Positions 24,632 through 31,743 of a stretch of DNA of 32,546 nt are shown piece by piece. Below the pieces are notes generated by a model that saw only the letters and a program-made list of their open reading frames with translations, ran no database searches and was not told where the DNA came from. The position numbers and the translations under genes are program-made. Origin of the DNA: a bacterium (GTDB lineage Bacteria; Hydrothermota; Tepidihabitantia; B3-TA06); contig JAAYVC010000043.1 in assembly GCA_012517375.1 (NCBI GenBank), forward strand, positions 1-32,546, in the 5' to 3' direction. The stretch's first letter is position 1; each line of letters opens with the position of its first letter.

Positions 24632-27215
24632 TCAAATATTGAGCCTAGATTCAACACCCCTTCTTAAACAGTACCACGATATAAAAAGAAGATATCCCGA
24701 CGCGCTGCTGTTCTTCAGGATGGGTGATTTTTACGAAATGATGTACGATGATGCAAAGACTGCCGCAACGATTCTGGGCATTGCCCTCACTTCGAGGCAG
24801 TACGGAAGCGCAGGAAAAATCCCGCTTGCCGGAGTTCCTGTTAAGAGTTATGAGCACTATCTGACCAAACTCGTCAAGGCTGGAATAAAGGTTGCGGTTT
24901 GCGATCAGACAGAACTTCCGGATTCCAAAAAGAAGCTTCTCGCGCGGGACGTAACTGAAGTCATCACTCCGGGAACAATAGCGACCGCAGAGATGCTTGA
25001 TGCATCAAAAGGGAACTACCTTGGAGCCTTTATAAAGGACGGGAAACACGCGGGGCTTGCGTATGCGGACGTTTCTACCGGCGAGTTTGTTTGCGGCGAA
25101 GCGCTTGTAGAAGAGGTTGAAAGCCACCTGGCCAAGATAATTCCAAGCGAACTCATTCTTTCTTCGGACGAATCGTGGAGACCGGCGCTTTTTGAAACCA
25201 GCATCAGGACTGAAGAGAGTTACCTCTTTGACCCCGATATCTCAGCCTCAAGCGTACTAAGGCATTTCCGCGTCGCCGCTCTCGAAGGGCTTGGCCTTGA
25301 GTCAAAACCGCTTGCCCTTAGAGCGGCTGGCGCGGTTCTATCATATTTGAGGGAACAGAAGAAAAACATACTTCCGCACATCGAAACCTTAAGGGTTTTT
25401 GAAAGTTCAAGCTACCTGACTATAGATGAATTCACGCAGCGCAATCTTGAGCTTCTTGAGCGTCAGCGCGACCGTTCCAGTGAAGGCACTCTTTTCTCTA
25501 TTCTCAACAAGACCTTGACTCCTGCCGGAACTAGGCTCCTTAAACGTTGGATAATATTCCCCTTGAGGTCAAGTTCTGGCATCGAAGCACGTCTGGAAGC
25601 TGTTGAGGAGCTGCTTGCGGAGAGGGAACTGGCCGAAGAGCTTGGGGACCTTCTCGTTGAAGTCGGAGATCCAGAAAGACTCGTTTCCAAAATAGCTACT
25701 GAAAAAGCAAATCCGAGGGAGGTCCTTCGCCTGGCTGCCATTCTCAGAATCGGTTCAGCCGTTAAGAAAAGCCTTCTCGACGCCCGGTCCAAAATGCTAA
25801 AGAAGATTGCCGCAAGAATAGAAGATTTCGATGAGCTTGCCGGGGGGATAGAAAAAACGATAATGGAGGATCCGGGACTTGCCTTGCTGGAGGGTGGAAT
25901 AATCAAAAAAGGACTGAATCCAGAACTCGATGAATTAAGAGATCTGGCGCATAATGCGCGCGAGCATATAGCGAGACTCCAGTTAAAGGAACGCCAGTCG
26001 ACCGGCATCGATAAGCTCAAGATTGGATACACGAGCGTGTTCGGCTACTATATAGAGATTCCGAGAAGTCTTTCGTCCAAAGCTCCATCTCACTACATAC
26101 GCAAGCAGACTCTTGTAGGCGCCGAGCGTTTTTTTACACCCGAGCTAAAGGAACTCGAACAGAAGATACTTACGGCCGAGGAACGCTCAAGGCTCATCGA
26201 ATATGAGATATTCCTCAGTTTCCGGTCAGAGTTGGCTTCTCATTCCCGTTCGTTCAAGGTTCTGGCTGAAGCGCTTGCCGAACTTGACGTCCTGCGTTCA
26301 CTTTCAACAATCGCAGCCGAGAACAACTACACAAGACCCCAGATTCACGAGGGTGATGAAATAAGCATCTCAGGCTCAAGGCATCCGGTTGTGGAAAAGC
26401 TTCTTTCGGAGAAGTTCATTCCGAACGATGTCAGACTGGATACAGATGAAAATATGATTCTCCTTGTTACAGGTCCGAACATGGCCGGAAAATCGACGTA
26501 TCTTCGTCAGGTCGCGCTAACCGTTATCATGGCGCAGATAGGTTCATTCGTACCCGCATCCAAGGCTAGAATCGGCATTGTTGACAAGATATTCACGAGA
26601 ATCGGAGCCTCGGACGACCTTTCGCGCGGGGTATCTACCTTTCTTGCCGAGATGGCAGAAACCGCAAACATTCTGCGTTCGGCCAGTTCAAAGAGTCTCG
26701 TTATCCTCGACGAGATAGGCCGTGGAACATCCACATATGACGGCATGGCTATTGCATGGGCTGTAATAGAATACCTGCACAACTCGCCCGATCTGAGGCC
26801 CAAGACCCTTTTTGCCACGCACTATCACGAACTCACAGAACTCTCGTCCCATTTCAGGGGGCTTCGCAACGTCAGCTTCTCGGTGAAACGCACTCCTGAA
26901 GGCATCCTCTTCCTCCGCAAGCTGCGTTATGAGCCGTCCGACCAGAGCTACGGCATAGAGGTTGCACGGCTTGCCGGTCTTCCGAAGGCTGTTGTAGAAC
27001 GCGCCCGGTTCCTTCTCGACCGTATCTATAAGGGCGAGACCGTTTCGATAGACGAGATACTTACGGAAAAGAAGCTTCAGCTTCGCTTGTTTACGGGCGC
27101 GATTCAGGATGAAATCGCAAAGGAACTCGCAGAGCTCGACCTAGATTCCCTTTCTCCAATCGAAGCGCTGCAGAAGCTAATCGCCTGGCAGGAGAAATTG
27201 AGCCAATCCCGGTAG
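24618..27215 (+). CDS. mutS: DNA mismatch-repair ATPase MutS
   Basis: An 865-residue MutS1. The mismatch-binding motif F38-x-E40 is in GDFYEMMYDDA. Connector and core domains follow; the clamp and lever span about 260-540. The ATPase has Walker A GPNMAGKST at 619-627, Walker B with DEIGRGTSTYDG and the FATHYHELTEL switch. The family's opening (PLLKQY ... YPDALLFFRMGD) is present. The start is uncertain: TTG at 24618 overlaps the SPOR gene by 14 nt, while TTG at 24639 is 7 nt after its stop. There is no clear Shine-Dalgarno at either. mutL is not in the window. The stop codon lies inside a 13-bp hairpin stem. Confidence 0.96.
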   Translation: MSSDNQILSLDSTPLLKQYHDIKRRYPDALLFFRMGDFYEMMYDDAKTAATILGIALTSRQYGSAGKIPLAGVPVKSYEHYLTKLVKAGIKVAVCDQTELPDSKKKLLARDVTEVITPGTIATAEMLDASKGNYLGAFIKDGKHAGLAYADVSTGEFVCGEALVEEVESHLAKIIPSELILSSDESWRPALFETSIRTEESYLFDPDISASSVLRHFRVAALEGLGLESKPLALRAAGAVLSYLREQKKNILPHIETLRVFESSSYLTIDEFTQRNLELLERQRDRSSEGTLFSILNKTLTPAGTRLLKRWIIFPLRSSSGIEARLEAVEELLAERELAEELGDLLVEVGDPERLVSKIATEKANPREVLRLAAILRIGSAVKKSLLDARSKMLKKIAARIEDFDELAGGIEKTIMEDPGLALLEGGIIKKGLNPELDELRDLAHNAREHIARLQLKERQSTGIDKLKIGYTSVFGYYIEIPRSLSSKAPSHYIRKQTLVGAERFFTPELKELEQKILTAEERSRLIEYEIFLSFRSELASHSRSFKVLAEALAELDVLRSLSTIAAENNYTRPQIHEGDEISISGSRHPVVEKLLSEKFIPNDVRLDTDENMILLVTGPNMAGKSTYLRQVALTVIMAQIGSFVPASKARIGIVDKIFTRIGASDDLSRGVSTFLAEMAETANILRSASSKSLVILDEIGRGTSTYDGMAIAWAVIEYLHNSPDLRPKTLFATHYHELTELSSHFRGLRNVSFSVKRTPEGILFLRKLRYEPSDQSYGIEVARLAGLPKAVVERARFLLDRIYKGETVSIDEILTEKKLQLRLFTGAIQDEIAKELAELDLDSLSPIEALQKLIAWQEKLSQSR

Positions 27216-27237
27216 AATTGCATCGCAATTCTACCGG
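27209..27237 (+). terminator. 13-bp perfect hairpin spanning the mutS stop codon
   Basis: CCGGTAGAATTGC (27209-27221), loop ATC, GCAATTCTACCGG (27225-27237). The TAG at 27213-27215 is the mutS stop. Perfect pairing of 13 bp is hard to explain by chance and it probably ends the 17.2-27.2 kb transcript, but there is no T-run on either side, so it may need Rho or act as an RNA 3' stabiliser. As a palindrome it could serve both strands. Confidence 0.6.
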
Positions 27238-27359
27238 AAAGCCGCTTTCCTTGTGTTGACTTGTTGTTCATCGGGTATGAGCAGTATATTCCGTTGCTTT
27301 TTGGCCGATATAGCGCGATCTTCGGAACTCTTCCTGCCTTCATATCACAGCATGGAATT

Positions 27360-27842
27360 TTACATTAGCTTCTGCAAGATAGCCTCGATTCTAGGCAAGG
27401 CATCCTTTGAAGCCTGCAGGGCTTTTTCCTTGTAGTTCTTCTTGATGATGCTTATCTTGCTTTTCTTTGAATCGCCTCCTTCATCAATCGTCTTAGCCCA
27501 TATCCTGTTGACTTTGTCGTAGAAATTGTAGAGTCCGCCTATGGTTATCAATGCTTCGGTTACTTCCGGTAACGGGATTCTTCCAATTGAGGGAAGAATC
27601 GAACCGCCCAGCCTCGTAAACACAAGCTGTTCGCCGCCTGCACCTTTCCTTAGATCAGGCAGAATCTCGATATTGCTGCGTATCTCATCAGCCACGGCTT
27701 CGAGATAGCATCTTAGCTGGATGCGATTCCTGCCACGCTCGCTTCTTCGCTTCTGGCTTTCTATGATTAGTTGAACGAAAAGCCCTACTAAACCAGCTAT
27801 CAGAGCGCCTGAAACTGTAGGAAGAATAACGGTCAATAGCAT
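27360..27842 (-). CDS. Small membrane-anchored protein of unknown function (cassette, outer member B)
   Basis: A 160-residue protein: an N-terminal membrane helix (about 2-27, VILPTVSGALIAGLVGLFV), then a charged, mainly helical cytoplasmic part. The ATG at 27842 is chosen because AAAGGAG lies 6 nt upstream; the frame stays open to 27914, but that ATG has no ribosome site. Its layout matches the gene at 29317-29955: G-x-LIA-x2-VG within the helix, IE at the helix end, and then YLEAVADEIRSNIEIL against YLLAFAEEIDTNILWL in the other. The pair flanks two tandem paralogues. No known family was recognised. Confidence 0.75.
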   Translation of the reverse strand: MLLTVILPTVSGALIAGLVGLFVQLIIESQKRRSERGRNRIQLRCYLEAVADEIRSNIEILPDLRKGAGGEQLVFTRLGGSILPSIGRIPLPEVTEALITIGGLYNFYDKVNRIWAKTIDEGGDSKKSKISIIKKNYKEKALQASKDALPRIEAILQKLM

Positions 27843-27966
27843 CGCTGCTCCTTTTTTACTGTCCGTATAAAGATCTCTGTTTTCCATCGCCGTAATTTTA
27901 ACTACAGAACTCATGGACGTTATCTCAGGAATATCTGTAAGTTTTATGTTGCTAGCTTAATATTAA

Positions 27967-27994
27967 ATTATACTAATTTTCCTGAACCGTTCAA
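27967..27994 (-). promoter_or_regulatory. Promoter of the 27842 gene (with long leader)
   Basis: Minus strand: TTGAAC at 27994-27989, 16-bp spacer, perfect TATAAT at 27972-27967. The predicted leader is about 118 nt to the ATG at 27842 and carries the AAAGGAG. It lies just after the stop of the previous gene. Confidence 0.6.
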
Positions 27995-27998
27995 TGAC

Positions 27999-28598
27999 CT
28001 AGCATGCATTCCTGGAATTTTCCCCAAGCCTGATTCTCCATTGGAGTACCGGATCATCTGAGTGTTTGGTTCCGGCATCCTCGACTTCGACCTTGAGAAA
28101 ACCCATGGTTCTGAAGACCTGAGTGAACCAAGCCTCTATGAGAGGCGGAAACAGGGGGTCTGGCTCAAAATCCTTCAGTTCAATAACGACTCCGGCATCA
28201 GTCCTGTTGATCAGAAGAGTTCCCTTGTTGTAGTATTTTTTCCACATAACACTGATATTGTTTAGCGCAAGATGAAACGGGACGTTGACAAGCATCCCCT
28301 TCAAGAAAGACGCAATTTCGTAGCTTGCAGCGAAAATACCGGCATCGTAAACCGCTTTCTCCGGATCCCGAGGGTTGAAATGCTCTGCAATTACTTCCCT
28401 CATTTTGCGCTGCAAGGAGAAGGGATACCACTCCTTTTTCTGAATTTGGAGAAGCGTTTTCGAATCACTGGTTAACCTGTGAAGCATAAAGTGTCCGAAT
28501 TCAGCTGGGTCAAGCGACGCACGCACGTATTCAGTCAGAGAGATTATGGATACGCCTCGCACCATGATAGAGGCACTGGAAGGACCCTCCTTGAGCAT
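27999..28598 (-). CDS. Cassette paralogue 1, WYP-motif helical protein (DUF2378/V4R-like)
   Basis: A 199-residue soluble protein of no named function. Roughly 40% of positions match the next gene: VRGVS near the start, EWYPFSLQRKMRE (about 56-68), NPRDPEKAVYDAG, an FL run, then W-K-K-Y-Y-N-K-G (about 119-126) and ELKDF, and a tail W-R. The WYP...G...W-x-x-YY-x-x-G pattern recalls the DUF2378 (TIGR02265) proteins of myxobacteria and the heme-NO-binding/V4R group of sensors, but no heme-ligand His is evident. The ATG at 28598 has a TTGACA/TATTAT promoter 8 nt upstream. The link to those families is from memory and tentative. Confidence 0.7.
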   Translation of the reverse strand: MLKEGPSSASIMVRGVSIISLTEYVRASLDPAEFGHFMLHRLTSDSKTLLQIQKKEWYPFSLQRKMREVIAEHFNPRDPEKAVYDAGIFAASYEIASFLKGMLVNVPFHLALNNISVMWKKYYNKGTLLINRTDAGVVIELKDFEPDPLFPPLIEAWFTQVFRTMGFLKVEVEDAGTKHSDDPVLQWRIRLGENSRNAC

Positions 28599-28606
28599 AC
28601 TGCATT

Positions 28607-28635
28607 ATAATAGACAATTATCTGGGGATTGTCAA
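28607..28635 (-). promoter_or_regulatory. Promoter of cassette paralogue 1
   Basis: Minus strand: TTGACA at 28635-28630, 17-bp spacer, TATTAT at 28612-28607, 8 nt to the ATG. An overlapping TATAAT (28609-28604) ends 5 nt before the ATG but sits 20 bp from the -35 box. Either way the leader is nearly absent. Confidence 0.55.
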
Positions 28636-28637
28636 GT

Positions 28638-29213
28638 CTACTTCCATTCAGCCTCCCACCTCCAGCATTCATCTCCTTTATGTATGTTTCCTGTCTGTCT
28701 TATTAGCACATCATTGAGTTCAAGCATTCTGGCAGCGACAGTGAGCCATGCGGTCACGACAGGTCCAAACAACTTGTCGGCAGGAAAGTCTTTCAACTCC
28801 AGAACCGCCTTTTTGTCGCCAGCAATAGTCTGCATAACACCTCTACTGTAATACTTATTCCACACGGTCGCTGTTTGTTTGAAAACAAGCTTGGCAGGAA
28901 GGAAGTTCATTATCGCCCGCAGAAATGTGCTCATCTCGTACTCAGCGGTGTAAATGCACGCATCGAACACCGCCTGTTCAGGGTCCAGGGGATTGTATTT
29001 CCGGACTATAAGTTCTCTCATCTTTTTCTGCAAATCAAAGGGATACCACTCAGCCTTTTCTACGTTAAGGATGGCCTGCTTGTCATCATCGGACAGGGGC
29101 GAAAGAAAAGCCTTTAGGGATCCGCCCTCCAGTTTTGTCCTCATATACTCGCGCAACGCAAACAGCGAGACGCCGCGTACGAGCATATCGGGTTCATTAG
29201 CAGTCTCAGACAT
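28638..29213 (-). CDS. Cassette paralogue 2, WYP-motif helical protein (DUF2378/V4R-like)
   Basis: A 191-residue paralogue of the neighbouring 199-residue protein, sharing VRGVS, EWYPFDLQKKMREL, NPLDPEQAVFDA, W-N-K-Y-Y-S-R-G, ELKDF, and a C-terminal WRWE. The frame is open to 29285, but the extra part (GASRFSTVIFLTN...) contains a promoter and is not shared with the paralogue, so the ATG at 29213 is preferred. Tandem duplication followed by strong divergence is the simplest reading. Its TTGACA promoter (29252-29247) suggests it is transcribed separately. Function unknown. Confidence 0.7.
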   Translation of the reverse strand: MSETANEPDMLVRGVSLFALREYMRTKLEGGSLKAFLSPLSDDDKQAILNVEKAEWYPFDLQKKMRELIVRKYNPLDPEQAVFDACIYTAEYEMSTFLRAIMNFLPAKLVFKQTATVWNKYYSRGVMQTIAGDKKAVLELKDFPADKLFGPVVTAWLTVAARMLELNDVLIRQTGNIHKGDECWRWEAEWK

Positions 29214-29224
29214 ATACCGCCGGT

Positions 29225-29252
29225 AGTATCTCTGCAAAAAGGCGTTTGTCAA
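29225..29252 (-). promoter_or_regulatory. Candidate promoter of cassette paralogue 2
   Basis: Minus strand: TTGACA at 29252-29247, 16-bp spacer, GATACT at 29230-29225 (poor first base), 11 nt to the ATG at 29213. The weakest of the set, but correctly placed. Confidence 0.4.
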
Positions 29253-29316
29253 GAAAATCACTGTGGAGAACCTTGAGGCTCCCACTTAAATTCGATGCGA
29301 TGCTACTTGAATGATA

Positions 29317-29955
29317 TTAGTTTACCTTTTCTATAAGTTCCTTGATTAATGCTGTTGTGGGTTCTGCTTCCTCAATAGTACCATCTAAGACTTCATCCTT
29401 GAGATATTGTTTTGCTTGGGCAATTGGCATGATAGAACCTGATTCTGCAATAATTTTTCTTTGAATTCCTTCCCGGATATTATTCACTGTATCGAAACAA
29501 TTATAAGAACGTGTGATGCTTTGGATTACTTCTTTTATTTCTGAAAAAGGTATATCAGCTTCTTTTTTGTAGTGTGCAACGATGGGTAAGAATTGTACTA
29601 ATTGAGGTAAACAAAAATCTCTTGTTGCTGTTAGCAAAAACCTAATGGAACGAGCTTCCTTGATATCAATTGGTTCTTTGCCTGGAAATCCCTTCGCATT
29701 CTTAAGCCATAAGATATTAGTATCGATTTCCTCTGCAAATGCCAGCAAATACCCAATAGCTTTCTTATGCTCAGCGTTTTTTTGAACAATTTCTCTACGT
29801 TGTTCTATCCTTTTGGAAGCTAAGAAACCTACGAAGGCAGCAATCAAACCTCCCAAGATTGTCGCAATGGACGTAGCGATTAATTGCCATGCGCTTCCCC
29901 ATCTCAGGAATGCGATTATTTCTTTAGCATCCCAGATATTCCAAAAGAATATCAT
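29317..29955 (-). CDS. Small membrane-anchored protein of unknown function (cassette, outer member A)
   Basis: A 212-residue protein with a membrane helix at about residues 21-46 (WQLIATSIATILGGLIAAFVGF) and a charged helical cytoplasmic part with EEIDTN and YKKEADIPFSEIKEV. The start has a strong AAGGAGG. It is AT-rich: 39 of 60 bases are A or T in 29461-29520, against 18 of 60 in 30481-30540 of the kbl gene, which suggests a different origin. It resembles the gene at 27360-27842 in length class, helix motif and order of segments. Nothing recognisable in databases known to me. Confidence 0.7.
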   Translation of the reverse strand: MIFFWNIWDAKEIIAFLRWGSAWQLIATSIATILGGLIAAFVGFLASKRIEQRREIVQKNAEHKKAIGYLLAFAEEIDTNILWLKNAKGFPGKEPIDIKEARSIRFLLTATRDFCLPQLVQFLPIVAHYKKEADIPFSEIKEVIQSITRSYNCFDTVNNIREGIQRKIIAESGSIMPIAQAKQYLKDEVLDGTIEEAEPTTALIKELIEKVN

Positions 29956-29978
29956 CTTTCCCCTCCTTAAGATATATA

Positions 29979-30000
29979 GGGCCGACCTGAAGGTCGGCCC
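29979..30000. terminator. 9-bp hairpin after kbl, probable terminator or intergenic palindrome
   Basis: GGGCCGACC (29979-29987), loop TGAA, GGTCGGCCC (29992-30000). On the minus strand it is followed by TATATATCTT, a weak T-rich tail; on the plus strand by CTACTTTTTACT. It separates kbl from the following membrane protein gene. Confidence 0.55.
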
Positions 30001-30017
30001 CTACTTTTTACTGCGAT

Positions 30018-30038
30018 CTTTTCGACTAAGTCGAAAAG
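30018..30038. repeat. Second perfect hairpin after kbl
   Basis: CTTTTCGAC (30018-30026), loop TAA, GTCGAAAAG (30030-30038): a 9-bp perfect stem starting 9 bases after the end of kbl. It may act with the hairpin at 29979 as an mRNA 3'-end structure for the acp-kbl transcript. Confidence 0.55.
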
Positions 30039-30047
30039 AAGCATTGC

Positions 30048-31295
30048 TTATTGTCCGTACTTCTCGATGATTTCCTTCTTTTTGAGGCCAAGTATTCCGT
30101 ACTTGGCGCCCACCTTTTTGAACGCCTCGATGGCTTTGTCCAGATGCTCCTTCTCGTGCGCGGCGGAGAGCTGGGTGCGGATGCGCGCCTGGCCCTGAGG
30201 AACAACCGGGTAGAAGAAGCCTATGACGTAGATGCCCTCGTAGTAAAGGTCTCTTGCCATATCCTGCGAGAGCTTTGCGTTATAAAGCATCACGGGCACG
30301 ATAGGCGTTTCGCCGGGGCGGATGTCGAAACCGGCCTCTTCCATCTTCTCGCGGAAGTAGCGCGTGTTCCACTCCAGCTTGTCGCGTCGTTCTGTGGTCC
30401 CGGAGATCAAATCGATAACCTTGTTAGCCGCCGAAACGATCACTGGAGGCATGGTGTTGGAGAAGAGGTAGGGTCTTGCGCGCTGCTTGCACATCTCGAC
30501 AATCTCGCGTCGGCCGGATACGCAGCCGCCCGAGGCGCCGCCCAAAGCCTTGCCAAGCGTCGTCGTGATGATATCAATTTTTCCGACCACTCCGAAATGC
30601 TCGTGCGTGCCTCTTCCGGTCTTGCCTATGAAGCCGGTGGAGTGCGAATCGTCAACCAGAATCATCGCGTCGTAGCGCTCGCACAATTCGACCATCTTGT
30701 CCAGAGGAGCAAGATCGCCGTCCATAGAGAATACGCCGTCGGTAACAACTAGCCTTATGCGCTTGTCCTGGTGCATCGCGAGCTTTTCATCAAGATGCTC
30801 CATGTTCATGTGCTTGAAGGAATCATACTGCGCCTTGCACAGCCGGATGCCGTCAATGAGCGATGCGTGAACGAGCCTGTCCGAGATTATAACGTCCTCT
30901 TCGCTGAGCACGGCCTCGAACACGCCGGCGTTGGCATCCATGCATGAAGGGAAGAGCACGGTGTCCTCGGTTCCGAGGAACTTCGTTATTCTGTCCTGCA
31001 ACTCCCTGTGTATATCCTGTGTTCCGCATATGAAGCGCACCGAGCTCATTCCGTAACCTCTTGAATCGAGCCCCTCGTGCGCGGCTTTAACAACGTCCGG
31101 GTGCGAGGAGAGCCCGAGGTAGTTGTTGGCGCAGAGGTTTATTACTTCCTTGAGTTCTGCGCCCGCTGGGAATTCCACCTTTATCTCCGCGCCCTGCGGC
31201 GAGTGGATGAAGCGCTCCTCCTTAAATAGTCCGGCGTCGCGGATCTCGGAAATGGTCTTCTGGTAGTAGCCGCGGAGCTTTTCGCTGTATGCCAT
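30048..31295 (-). CDS. kbl: Glycine C-acetyltransferase / alpha-oxoamine synthase (Kbl family)
   Basis: A 415-residue PLP enzyme very close along its length to E. coli Kbl, about 17 residues longer at the N-terminus and C-terminus together. Conserved stretches: CANNYLGLSSHP, SVRFICGTQDIHRELQ, DGVFSMDGDLAPLDK and VPQGQARIRTQLSAAHE. The Schiff-base lysine is K249 in TTTLGKALGGASGG; H143 (VHAS) and D215 (LVDDSH) bind PLP. Kbl cleaves 2-amino-3-ketobutyrate in threonine degradation, yet no threonine dehydrogenase is near. Instead the preceding gene is an acyl-carrier protein, 0 nt away, so it may condense an acyl-ACP with an amino acid. It is much GC-richer than its neighbours. Confidence 0.92.
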   Translation of the reverse strand: MAYSEKLRGYYQKTISEIRDAGLFKEERFIHSPQGAEIKVEFPAGAELKEVINLCANNYLGLSSHPDVVKAAHEGLDSRGYGMSSVRFICGTQDIHRELQDRITKFLGTEDTVLFPSCMDANAGVFEAVLSEEDVIISDRLVHASLIDGIRLCKAQYDSFKHMNMEHLDEKLAMHQDKRIRLVVTDGVFSMDGDLAPLDKMVELCERYDAMILVDDSHSTGFIGKTGRGTHEHFGVVGKIDIITTTLGKALGGASGGCVSGRREIVEMCKQRARPYLFSNTMPPVIVSAANKVIDLISGTTERRDKLEWNTRYFREKMEEAGFDIRPGETPIVPVMLYNAKLSQDMARDLYYEGIYVIGFFYPVVPQGQARIRTQLSAAHEKEHLDKAIEAFKKVGAKYGILGLKKKEIIEKYGQ

Positions 31296-31559
31296 TTACG
31301 CCCCCTTGAAGCGCTTTACTAGCTCCACAATCTTCGTGACCGTATCGAACGCATCCGGAGTTGCATCCTCATCCGGTATCTTTATCTCATATTTCTTCTC
31401 TAAGAACACCTTGAGCGAGACCATCGAAAATGAGTCCACTATTCCGCCTGAGATCAAGGGCGTATCGGTCGTAAGCGCCTCGGCTTCGTCCTCGTCGTCG
31501 ATGTACTCGTTCTTGACGTAGGTAAGAACCGTGTCCTTTAATTGTTTTTCATCAAGCAT
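31296..31559 (-). CDS. Acyl-carrier protein
   Basis: An 87-residue acidic four-helix carrier protein. The phosphopantetheine site is S43 in GGIVDSFSMVSL (canonical DSL, here DSF). Start AAGGAG is 7 nt before the ATG. Its stop abuts the kbl start, so the two are translated together. It is unlike a housekeeping AcpP, which has GADSLD; the GGIVDS form is typical of dedicated carriers in lipid or natural-product clusters. Probably it delivers the acyl group to the neighbouring Kbl-family enzyme (inference). Confidence 0.9.
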   Translation of the reverse strand: MLDEKQLKDTVLTYVKNEYIDDEDEAEALTTDTPLISGGIVDSFSMVSLKVFLEKKYEIKIPDEDATPDAFDTVTKIVELVKRFKGA

Positions 31560-31621
31560 TGCTGCTCCTTGGTTTGATTTTCAATCTCGAACGACCTACC
31601 CAATTTATCTAACAGAGAGGT

Positions 31622-31649
31622 AGTATATTTGATTATCAAAAGGATGCAA
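31622..31649 (-). promoter_or_regulatory. Promoter of the acp-kbl operon
   Basis: Minus strand: TTGCAT at 31649-31644, 16-bp spacer, TATACT at 31627-31622. The predicted leader of about 55 nt contains the AAGGAG of the acp gene. Confidence 0.6.
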
Positions 31650-31651
31650 GG

Positions 31652-31730
31652 GGGTTATTAGCATAACCCTACCCTCACCCGAAAGGAGAGGGTAGAGGTG
31701 AGTATCACTTTCCTTGAATGAAGGTGAGGG
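31652..31730. repeat. Hairpin-rich intergenic element between acp and the immunity pseudogene
   Basis: Several inverted repeats are packed together: GGGTTAT/ATAACCC (31652-31658 with 31663-31669), CTACCCTC/GAGGGTAG (31669-31676 with 31688-31695), and CCTCACC (31673-31679) matching GGTGAGG (31723-31729). They look like a small mobile or repetitive palindromic element or a bidirectional terminator. Not seen elsewhere in the window. Confidence 0.45.
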
Positions 31731-31743
31731 GAAAGGTTGCGTT

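Noticed and set aside
27253-27435. Small plus-strand frame after mutS
   Set aside because: No family, no ribosome site, runs into the antisense of the membrane protein gene; TTGACT near 27257 has no -10 partner at the usual spacing.
30051-30752. Plus-strand 233-residue open frame opposite kbl
   Set aside because: Created by high-GC codon bias of kbl on the other strand; no recognisable motif or ribosome site.
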